Source: JADCRZ01 sp037718865 (GTDB taxonomy: Bacteria > Bacteroidota > Bacteroidia > Chitinophagales > Chitinophagaceae). From it: 64,000 bases of DNA. A program made the position numbers and the translations under genes. Below the pieces are notes generated by a model that was not told the DNA's origin, ran no database searches, and was given only the letters and a program-made list of their open reading frames with translations. The stretch lies in assembly GCA_037718865.1 (NCBI GenBank), contig JBBJMP010000002.1:310001-374000 (forward strand), read 5' to 3'. Within the stretch, counting starts at the first letter, position 1. Each line of letters starts with the position of its first letter. Positions 37,841 through 45,736 of the stretch are shown piece after piece.

Positions 37841-38778
37841 TAATCCTCCAGCACAGGCAATACTTTTTCAATTTCCGTCCGGCGCGACTCATACCGGGAG
37901 GGTAGCTTTAAGCTTGTTCCCAGCTCATTTAGAGGTTCGTCTTTTGCAAATCCAGGGTTATCCGTAGCTATTTCAAACAAAACACCGCCCGGTTCCCGGA
38001 AATACAAAGAGAAAAAATAGTCACGGTCTATTTTTTGAGTGATGTTTAAACCTCGACCGGTGATCTTTTCGCGGTAATTCATCAAAACCGTATCGTCTTT
38101 TACCCTGAATGCCACGTGATGATTAGTACCTCCGGCTACAAAACCAGGTTTTTGCCCGGGGGCTTCTATGATATCTACAATATTGGCGTTTTCGATAGCA
38201 TCGGTAACAAACCTGTATCGGTTACCTTCCTGACCCAGCAGTTTGTATCCAAAAACATCTGTAAGAATTTCAGCGGTAGCATCCAGGTTTTTTAACACCA
38301 GTGTGATGTTATGAAACCCTCTAATAGCGATTTCTTCTTTCACTTCTTCAGTTTGCCATGGCTTGCGCTTATCTTCAGATTTCGGAACAATCAGGTTAAT
38401 GCTTAAACCGTCCGGATCCGTGAAAGGCAGGAATGATTCTCCAAACCTTTCTTCTATTATTCCCTGCTTAACGTCATACCGTTTAAAGCGTTCCGCCCAA
38501 AATTCCAGACTCCCGCCGGGCAAAGAGTAGCCTATTTCTGTCGCCATACCTGTACCTGTGTAACCCCGATCAATACCTGCCCAGGGGAAAAAAGTAAGAA
38601 TGGTCCCGGGTGTTCCTGTCTCATTACCAAAGTAGAAATGATAAGTACCAGGGTCATCAAAATTAACCGTTTTCTTTACCAGTTTAAGTCCCAGCACTTT
38701 CGTATAAAACTTGTGATTGCGTTGCGCATCTCCGGCAATAGCCGTGATGTGATGTAATCCTGCTATTTTATCTTCCAT
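37840..38778 (-). CDS. Ring-cleaving dioxygenase (VOC superfamily, MhqO-like)
   Basis: This 312-residue protein has two vicinal-oxygen-chelate halves: GLHHITAIAGDAQRNHKFYT (first metal His) and FHNITLVLKNLDATAEIL, with later ligands in TNHHVAFRV and the Glu in REPGGVLFEIATD. It resembles MhqO/MhqA proteins induced by quinones, which cleave hydroquinone-type rings. The adjacent hydrolase is the usual partner of such systems. The protein is complete, cytosolic and iron-dependent by family. Confidence 0.9.
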   Translation of the reverse strand: MEDKIAGLHHITAIAGDAQRNHKFYTKVLGLKLVKKTVNFDDPGTYHFYFGNETGTPGTILTFFPWAGIDRGYTGTGMATEIGYSLPGGSLEFWAERFKRYDVKQGIIEERFGESFLPFTDPDGLSINLIVPKSEDKRKPWQTEEVKEEIAIRGFHNITLVLKNLDATAEILTDVFGYKLLGQEGNRYRFVTDAIENANIVDIIEAPGQKPGFVAGGTNHHVAFRVKDDTVLMNYREKITGRGLNITQKIDRDYFFSLYFREPGGVLFEIATDNPGFAKDEPLNELGTSLKLPSRYESRRTEIEKVLPVLED

Positions 38779-38801
38779 CTTGTGCTATTTAAAACGCTAA
38801 G

Positions 38802-41336
38802 TTACCAAACCTGCACCTCCCTGCCCGTAAAAACCATACGTGTGAAATCTTTTTTAAGATCTTTGATCTGTATGCCTAACTGATAATTGCCTTTATCTAT
38901 AGATCGCTTCATTATCTTAACGGTGAAGCCTGAATTGTCTAGGTTGTACGGCCCTTTAAAAGCGGCAGTTACGTCTGGCCTCAGCACAACTTCAGCCGGC
39001 AAAATATATATGGTTTCGTTGTTCTTTAAGACCACGCTGATTTTACATCCATTAGCGCCCTGGTTTCTGTAAAAAGCCCATCCGCTGATCCTGATATCTG
39101 TACTATCCATTTCAATAACCTCCGCATTGAAGGCGATATCGCCATAAGGAGGTAATCCGGTCGCTTTTTTTTCGGTAGGAAAAGCTGGCACGCCAATCGC
39201 CATCTGTTTTTTTGTAAGCTGGTAAACCACTTTGCCTGTTTTATTTTTTATCCCTATTCCTAACATATACAGCCCTTTTTGAACGCTGTCCGTAGTGATG
39301 AGTGCATTGAATCCGGCATCGTCTAAATATGGCCTCTTAAAATAGCTTGTAATATCAGGCCTCTCCTGAAGCTTCGCCGGTGCGCTATAGATTCCTTTTT
39401 CGCCTTCTAAAACTAAAAAGGTTGAATCACCTTTATTTCTTTGGCTACTTTTTATGAATGCCCAACCTGAAATCATAATATAGTTATCCTCTACCCTATC
39501 CTTTTCGATGAAATAAGTGATATTGTCATTTTCAGTAGCCTTAAATTTGTTTGTTTTGGCAAAGGATACTTTTTTGCTGAACTTCTCCGATGCCGAATCA
39601 ATCCTGTCTCTGTTGATTTCGTTAAACGTATTGCTTAGCATAGATAATTTTTTATCATCTTTCCCTGCAGTATACAGGTAACAATAGTTATCTAATATAT
39701 TTAACTTCGCTGAGCCTGTTTGCAATGCAAATGAAAAATGCTGCAGGTTAGACAGCGTTGTTACGTAAAGCTTGTTCCCGAACAGCTTTCCTTTTTCCAG
39801 GTCCGCTTTTATACTATCGCTATATGATCTCATAGCACTATAATTTGTCCTGGCCAGGTATCCGATGTTAATCGGCTTTCTTTCTATTGCGGCCAGATAG
39901 CAAAATTGCTGGTAATCCATATTGGTAAGATATGTTGCCTGAAAAGGAGGGTAAAAAACTATTTCGTCAAACTCTTTCATCAATTGGCGCCAGTTATTAC
40001 TATTGATCTGGGGTTCATAAGCGCCGTGTGTCAGATGCCTGTAAGTCAGCATAAGCCTGGTATCATAAAACTGGATAATTAATGCGACCAGTAAGATGGC
40101 TAGCTTTACAGGAACTTTTAAAGTGCTTCCGGTTATACCAAGAATAATGATAAACACAATCAGGTAATAAGGTGTCCAGAAAAATCGGGCGCTAGCCCTG
40201 AAAATTTCACCAAGGCTGATCATTACCTTTGGAATGGGTATAGTAAATAAAACCTTATCATTTAATGTAACTACATGTGTTATGGAAAATAAGGTAAACA
40301 GGATCATCAAACAGATCAGTGGAAGAAGTGGAATATGATTAAAACTTAGATTCGTCTTTGGGATTTTTACAGCGTTCTTTCTGTTGACAAATGAAAAGAG
40401 GCCGTATATCAATAACACGAAAACAAGAAAATACATGCCCATTCCCATGTACATAAACCCTTCATACTGGTGGGAACTTACCCATTTTAATTGAGGCAGA
40501 TAGGAAGAAAACCCCTGGGGATTAAATAAAGCGTTTAAGTTTAATCCGTATATCCCGTAACCGCCACTTACGGCAAGGTCTTCTTTTTTACCTATAGTGA
40601 TTAATCCGACAATATAAAAGATGAACAGGAGCGAGCCTATTGATCCGGCCAAATATTTCAGTACACTTACTGCCTTCAGACCATTAAAAAAGAAAAGCTT
40701 TAACGGAATGATAAAAGTGAAGCCAAGCACCATAAAACATAAGTAAGGGTTGACCAATGCGCTGATCATTAGTAAGATAAACTGGTGAAGCAGTATTTTA
40801 TTTTTATTAATGATATGGGGGTCCAAAAAATATACATATACACCAGCAATTAAAAGCCAATGAGCGCATAATGCAGGGTGTAGTCCTCTGTAAATAAGCA
40901 CGGGATTGGCAGCAATAAAAAGTACCGCAATAAATGTGAATAGGGCACTAACTTTGAACAGGTTAAATAAACGGATGGTATAGTAAGCTGTAAGCAAATG
41001 GCAGAGAAAGAGCCACAGACCCAGGTACTGAAAATCTTCAGGTAATACTCGGGCAAAAGGTTTAAGGAAGAGGGCAAACAAGGGGATCGAATCGGTAAAG
41101 CCGACGTTTGTGCCTATCGGGGAAAAATAATTGTTTATTTGACCTATCGGAAACTGCCATGCTTCGTTTTTATAAAAATGCCACCCCAGGTAATGCATCC
41201 CCCAATCATGCTTCATGGTCATCAGCCAGCTTATATTTGAGGGAAGCAGTGTCTGCCAGCCATAGCAGGTATGGAAAATGACGAATACAGCTATACCGGA
41301 AGCGGTTAAGAGAAGATTTTTCTGTATGAATTTCAT
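38802..41336 (-). CDS. Large polytopic membrane protein (DUF6311-like) with duplicated C-terminal modules
   Basis: This protein of about 844 residues has many membrane spans in its first 440 residues and a long outside tail. The N-terminal half, with DWGMHYLGWHFYKNEAWQFP and INNYFSPIGTNVGFTDSIPL, resembles DUF6311 proteins of glycan assembly loci. The tail ends in two related modules (about 625-720 and 745-844), each with a QERPDITSYFKRPY or LRPDVTAAFKGPY core, a GF strand and a YxLGIxIK ending. ATG 41336 fits best, one base past the stop of the methyltransferase gene, and removes nine unlikely residues. It is probably involved in surface glycan or lipid modification with the GT2 and methyltransferase. 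Confidence 0.72.
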   Translation of the reverse strand: MKFIQKNLLLTASGIAVFVIFHTCYGWQTLLPSNISWLMTMKHDWGMHYLGWHFYKNEAWQFPIGQINNYFSPIGTNVGFTDSIPLFALFLKPFARVLPEDFQYLGLWLFLCHLLTAYYTIRLFNLFKVSALFTFIAVLFIAANPVLIYRGLHPALCAHWLLIAGVYVYFLDPHIINKNKILLHQFILLMISALVNPYLCFMVLGFTFIIPLKLFFFNGLKAVSVLKYLAGSIGSLLFIFYIVGLITIGKKEDLAVSGGYGIYGLNLNALFNPQGFSSYLPQLKWVSSHQYEGFMYMGMGMYFLVFVLLIYGLFSFVNRKNAVKIPKTNLSFNHIPLLPLICLMILFTLFSITHVVTLNDKVLFTIPIPKVMISLGEIFRASARFFWTPYYLIVFIIILGITGSTLKVPVKLAILLVALIIQFYDTRLMLTYRHLTHGAYEPQINSNNWRQLMKEFDEIVFYPPFQATYLTNMDYQQFCYLAAIERKPINIGYLARTNYSAMRSYSDSIKADLEKGKLFGNKLYVTTLSNLQHFSFALQTGSAKLNILDNYCYLYTAGKDDKKLSMLSNTFNEINRDRIDSASEKFSKKVSFAKTNKFKATENDNITYFIEKDRVEDNYIMISGWAFIKSSQRNKGDSTFLVLEGEKGIYSAPAKLQERPDITSYFKRPYLDDAGFNALITTDSVQKGLYMLGIGIKNKTGKVVYQLTKKQMAIGVPAFPTEKKATGLPPYGDIAFNAEVIEMDSTDIRISGWAFYRNQGANGCKISVVLKNNETIYILPAEVVLRPDVTAAFKGPYNLDNSGFTVKIMKRSIDKGNYQLGIQIKDLKKDFTRMVFTGREVQVW

Positions 41337-41337
41337 C

Positions 41338-42048
41338 TTACTTATTTTTTTGCCAAACCGCAATCAGGGTTTTACCTACTTCGTAATGGAAGATAAAGTC
41401 AGTAACCCTCGAAAGCCTTACCATAACCTTGTCCCAAAAATAGATTTGTTTTGACGTCGGGTAGTTCTGGGTCAAAACATATTTATTGACTAAAGAAGCA
41501 GTAAGTCCGATCGAATCCAGGTATGCTAATTTCCTGATAGCTACATTTACCGGAGCGACGGCCTTCAGCATGTTTTTATTGTACCGGCGGTAATGTCCTA
41601 TTGCCTTATCAAAAGAGCTGAACAAAAATGGGTGTGCAGGAACCAGCACAATAAGGTATCCATGCGCAGCAAGTAATTTTTCCGCATTGTCTAATTCTTT
41701 GCTATCATCGCTTATGTGCTCTATGACGTCAATGTACAGGATAGTGTCGAATGTCTGTTCGCGTGGCAAGTCGCCCACCGTACCCTTTAATGCGGAACAA
41801 CAAGCCGGAAGTTGTTTGCATCTTATCTTGCTATCCAATTTTATGTAGAGTTTCGGATCAGGCTCAAGACAGATCCATTCTTTCTGCTTTCCATTACACA
41901 AATGCGACGTTGTGCCGCCTATTCCGGCTCCTACCTCCAGCACTCTTCCCTTTATGTAGGGCTTTAACAGGCTAGCATAATAACTTTTCCAGATATTGGC
42001 ATGCTCAAACAATTCAAGCTCATTTCCTGCATAAGGAATCTCTTGCAT
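41338..42048 (-). CDS. Class I SAM-dependent methyltransferase
   Basis: This 236-residue protein has a Rossmann-type methyltransferase core: GRVLEVGAGIGGTTSHL (motif I), WICLEPDP (motif II), FDTILYIDVIEHI (motif IV) and LVLVPAHPFLFSSFDKAIGHYRRYN. The last segment is typical of methyltransferases found beside GT2 enzymes in polysaccharide or lipid-linked sugar loci. It lies 26 bases after the GT2 gene and almost touches the DUF6311-like gene, so the three form one operon. The acceptor is unknown. Confidence 0.9.
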   Translation of the reverse strand: MQEIPYAGNELELFEHANIWKSYYASLLKPYIKGRVLEVGAGIGGTTSHLCNGKQKEWICLEPDPKLYIKLDSKIRCKQLPACCSALKGTVGDLPREQTFDTILYIDVIEHISDDSKELDNAEKLLAAHGYLIVLVPAHPFLFSSFDKAIGHYRRYNKNMLKAVAPVNVAIRKLAYLDSIGLTASLVNKYVLTQNYPTSKQIYFWDKVMVRLSRVTDFIFHYEVGKTLIAVWQKNK

Positions 42049-42074
42049 GGAACAATATTAATGTAACGATACAA

Positions 42075-42995
42075 CTACTCAATAAATTTATCAATTAAAA
42101 AGATAGGCCGGTTCTGAGATTCTTTATAGGTACGGTAAACATATTCCCCCAGGATGCCAATTGAAAGTAATTGAACGGATCCTATAAAATAAATACTAAG
42201 AATGATTGAAGACCATCCCAGCGGAGCCAGGCCGGTAATTTTGCCCACCAAAATGTAAATCACGGCAAAAATGATCAGTATTACCCCGGCAAGACCTGAG
42301 TAAAGACATATTTTAACTGGCAGGTAAGAAAAAGAGAATATGGCGTCAAAGGCCAGGGCAAACAATTTTAATAGGCTCATTTTTACTTCTCCCTGTGAGC
42401 GGTCAGGCCTGGAATACTCTATAAATGACTGTTTGAAGCCTATATAAGATCTTAACCCTGGCAAATACCGGTTCTTCTCCTTGAGTAATAAAAGGGCATT
42501 TAATGCTTTTCTCGACATTAAGGAAAAATTGCCGACATTTCTTATGTTTTTCAATGTAGATACCCTGGTAAAAACATAATGGAATAACCTGATAAAAACT
42601 TTCCTGGAAGCTTTTTCATGCTGCTCTATTCTTTTTCCATAAACAATGTCTACCTGCTTTGCCTTGATTATGTCATACATCTCCCGGATTAGTTCAGGCG
42701 GATCCTGTAAATCGCCGTCCATCATAACGATATAGTCTCCTTTGGCATAATGCAAACCGGCTGTGAAGGCAGAGGGGTGGCCAAAATTCCTGGACAAGGC
42801 CAAAACTTTAAATCTTTTATCTTTTCCATTGCAAAGCTTTAAAGCTTCCAGCGTATGATCCGTACTGCCATCGTCTACGAATAACACCTCGAAATTTTCA
42901 TTGATTGCCTGCATTGCATTGCGGACCCTTTCAAAAAGCGGTTCAATCAGGGACTCCTCGTTAAAAACAGGTATTACTACACTAATCAATATCAT
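42075..42995 (-). CDS. GT2 glycosyltransferase, GtrB/DPM1-like
   Basis: This 306-residue protein has a GT-A fold starting ISVVIPVFNEESLIEPLF, the nucleotide-sugar site VLFVDDGSTDHTLE, the metal DxD-type site MMDGDLQDPPELI, and two C-terminal spans (ICLYSGLAGVILIIFAVIYI and a second after LGWSSII). This is the architecture of polyprenyl-phosphate glycosyltransferases (GtrB, ArnC, Dpm1), which load a sugar on a lipid carrier. It is the first gene of a three-gene unit and has 298 bases of open upstream sequence for a promoter. Confidence 0.92.
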   Translation of the reverse strand: MILISVVIPVFNEESLIEPLFERVRNAMQAINENFEVLFVDDGSTDHTLEALKLCNGKDKRFKVLALSRNFGHPSAFTAGLHYAKGDYIVMMDGDLQDPPELIREMYDIIKAKQVDIVYGKRIEQHEKASRKVFIRLFHYVFTRVSTLKNIRNVGNFSLMSRKALNALLLLKEKNRYLPGLRSYIGFKQSFIEYSRPDRSQGEVKMSLLKLFALAFDAIFSFSYLPVKICLYSGLAGVILIIFAVIYILVGKITGLAPLGWSSIILSIYFIGSVQLLSIGILGEYVYRTYKESQNRPIFLIDKFIE

Positions 42996-43293
42996 GTATT
43001 ATTCAGCTTTGCGGTTCATCATTAAAGCTAACTGTTACAGGCAATGGTGATTTTTCCAATTTAAGCAATTGAAATTAGCATATTAAACAATTCGCTAATT
43101 GCAAGCTGCGATTACCATGCAATTTCGCTATATTGTTTACAAGTTGGCATTTCGGACGGGCAAATATTTAGGCAACCAATCAGGCAGCTTGAAAATTCAT
43201 ATTTTTTGGTCCGTATTACAGTATTTGTTGCAAATCACAATAGCCTGGCTCGTTAATGAATACTGCTAATACAAATCAGTAAACTGTTAAGTT
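42996..43293. other. Divergent promoter region
   Basis: These 298 bases are AT-rich. They separate the GT2 operon (minus) from the TIR-kinase gene (plus) and contain imperfect copies of a CAATTTCGCTA-like motif near 43085 and 43120. No gene is seen. Confidence 0.4.
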
Positions 43294-45131
43294 ATGGATT
43301 GTAAGATCTTTATAAGTTATAGAAGGGATGATAGCAATGATGCAGTGAATTGGCTCTATGAAAAAATAAAGGAAAAATTTGGACCCAATGTCTTATTTAT
43401 GGATACCGGATCGATTTAAACCGGTGAATTATGGGCAGAGAAGATTGTAAATAAACTTGAAGAGTCAGAAATCATTTTAATTATTATTGGCACTGAATGG
43501 CTAACCAAGGGAATCGATGAATTCGGCAGGCGCAGGATTGACAAAGAAAATGACTGGGTTAGGAAAGAAATTGAAATGGCATTGAAAGGCAATAAATTAT
43601 TTATCCGATATTGATCGACGGCGCCAAAATGCCTCCTCCGGACGCTTTGCCAGACCCGATCAAAAGACTTTCAAACCATCAATTTTATGAAATAAAAGTA
43701 AATGCCGGATCAAATAGCGGCATTGATGTGCTTTTTAACCTGTTGAAGAAGAAGTTGGATAAAAACAACGGTCCTGATGAGTTAAGGGAAATGCTTGAAA
43801 AAGTGGTCGCAAACAAATACAAAATTATTGAACAGATTGGAAGAGGAGCCACGACAAAGGTTTATCTCGCCCAGGATCTTTCCCTGGACAGGTATGTAGC
43901 AATAAAAGCCTCTGAAAATCCAGCCTATAATGCTCACTTCATAGAAACCTTAAGGGATGCGGCCAAGATGGTAGAATACATCCCCAACAGCGTTCAGATC
44001 TTGGGGGCCTGCGTCGAAAAAGATCCCGTTCACGTCATCATGAGCTATTTGAAAGGGGGAACCCTTCGGGCGAAAATAGAGGATACTGATGGAAGGGGAT
44101 TGCCCTTAACAGAAGCTCATGAACTGTTGCTAGAGATTGGAGAAGCCCTTTTAAAAGCACTCGATGCCGGAATAACACATTGCAACGTAAAGCCCTCAAA
44201 TATCATTTTGGGAAGTAATAACGAACCATACCTCTCTCCTTTGTGCAGGCTTCAGAAGATTAACATCAAATTCGTTTTAGAAAAATTTTCACCGAAGAAT
44301 CGAGATCCTAATGAATCCACTTACAGGGAAAATTTGTGCTATTTGGCTCCTGAAATCTTCGACAATGACTACGCTGCAAAAGACAGGTACCAAAAAATCG
44401 ATCAGTATATGCTGGGGTTGTCGGGCTATGAACTATTGACAGGGAGAATACCCCATACGGTTTCCACATATAATGAACTTGAATCAGAAGGAATAAACGC
44501 CTTTAAGGAATTGGAAAAAGTTGGTGCTGTAAGAAAGGAATGCCCGGGTAAGCTATCCGATATCATTCATAAAATGATCAGTATTAACCCAACGGACAGA
44601 TATGAAAGTTTGCGGGAAGCTATGGACGAAATTAAACAGGTTTCATTTGATGCCTTAGAAATAGCAAAGGACAGCTATGCAAGATGCATTTCCCAAAATA
44701 AAACCGACAATGAATTTTTTAAGGTTTTCTACGCGGAACTTATTAGAATCTCTCCCGAAGCGGCAGATCGATTCAAGGGTAAAGGCATTGGCGAAGAAAA
44801 AAGGCACAGGCAATACGATATGCTCAGGGAAGCAATATTCATTCTTTTATTGTTCGCCGAAAAGAAGTTGGGATCCACAGAACCTAATGTGCTAACCCGG
44901 ATTGCAGAAGCGCATAATAAAAGCCACTATGACATTTCAGGTCCAACTTATAATCATTTTGTAAAGGCGCTGACAAACACAGTATGTGGCTCTCCCCCTA
45001 CAGTTCCTGAAGCGTTTGATAGCCATTGCAGGACGAATGAAAATGAAAGAGACAGAATAAAGAAGGCCTGGGAAGAAGCGTTACTTCCGGGATTAGAATA
45101 TATGAAAGGCAAGTACTGGGAAAGTAGTTAA
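43294..45131 (+). pseudogene. TIR-pseudokinase-globin fusion with two lesions
   Basis: Read with two repairs this encodes about 612 residues in three parts. The TIR domain has KIFISYRRDD, VLFMDTGSI, IILIIIGTEWL and DWVRKEIEMAL (likely catalytic Glu). The kinase-like domain has a glycine loop (IGRGATTKVY) and VAIK lysine, but the HRD loop reads HCNVKPSN (Asn codon 44184-44186) and DFG is missing, so it should be a pseudokinase. The C-terminal 150 residues resemble a sensor globin: FFKVFYAELIRISPEAADRF, RIAEAHNKSHYDI (candidate haem His codon 44913-44915), YNHFVKALTNTV and AWEEALLPGLEYMKGKY. An in-frame TAA (43417-43419) and a one-base loss near 43605-43607 break the frame. An intact pseudokinase-globin part starts at 43611 or later. 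Confidence 0.8.
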
Positions 45132-45133
45132 AT

Positions 45134-45182
45134 AAATGCCCTGGTAAGTCTTATACACTCAACTTAAGGATCCAGGGCATTT
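45134..45182. terminator. Bidirectional terminator after the TIR-kinase gene
   Basis: AAATGCCCTGG (45134-45144) and CCAGGGCATTT (45172-45182) form a perfect 11-bp stem. The loop is 27 bases. The A-rich and T-rich flanks allow termination in both directions, which fits the convergent gene at 45209. Confidence 0.75.
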
Positions 45183-45208
45183 AATTTTCTAAAAGGGCTT
45201 ATGAAAGG

Positions 45209-45532
45209 CTAGTACGATAAGTCGTAGCTTACCCCATGAGTAAGTGCCTTCCGTGTAAAAGTGAATCTTAGATGACTATTGGAAAGTCCTGACTCAGCCG
45301 CAGTAAATGAACCTCTTTCTGTGGCACCAGACGAAATATCTGACTTTTCTTCAATTGTGCTCCATGTACCTCCGGGACTTCCAAATGGTACTGAACACAG
45401 CTCAACTTTGAAAGTAGAGATTTTTCCGCCCCCTGATGCCTTAAGCTCGTAGCTATATGTTTTAGGGGTTTTGCTGGTTTCAAAAGTGTCTTTAGTATCT
45501 AAATCAAATAGATTACCTGTAATTGATGACAT
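45209..45532 (-). CDS. Small beta-rich protein of unknown function
   Basis: This 107-residue protein begins MSSITGNLFDLDTKDTF at ATG 45532 and is preceded at ten bases by GGAGG, an unusually clear ribosome binding site for Bacteroidota. It has no signal peptide. It is rich in Ser, Thr and Gly, with alternating strands (YSYELKASGGGKISTFKVEL; LRFTFTRKALTHGVSYDL), like a small beta sandwich. It faces the TIR-pseudokinase-globin gene across a shared terminator and follows the CHAT gene on the same strand. I do not recognise the family. Confidence 0.6.
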   Translation of the reverse strand: MSSITGNLFDLDTKDTFETSKTPKTYSYELKASGGGKISTFKVELCSVPFGSPGGTWSTIEEKSDISSGATERGSFTAAESGLSNSHLRFTFTRKALTHGVSYDLSY

Positions 45533-45736
45533 AAACAACCTCCGTTTTTTTTTAATTTTTTTAATAAGATTTAGCTGACTAACAGACCAAATAATTAAGC
45601 AGAATAATAGTAACTGTCAACATGTCAACCGGTTAAACATTAAATTGTAGTACCTGCATTGCTGTTAATTATCAAAGCAAGGAATGACCTGGAAATATAT
45701 AGTGCGCACCTACATTTTTCTAACAGGCGTCGATTC

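Noticed and set aside
27039..43419. Recoding of TAA as an amino acid, suggested by the in-frame TAA codons at 27039 and 43417
   Set aside because: Many intact genes in the window end in TAA, and both affected genes also carry a frameshift, so lesions or errors are simpler.
43611..44300. Active Ser/Thr kinase in the TIR fusion
   Set aside because: The catalytic Asp is replaced by Asn in HCNVKPSN and the DFG motif is absent, so a pseudokinase is the better reading.
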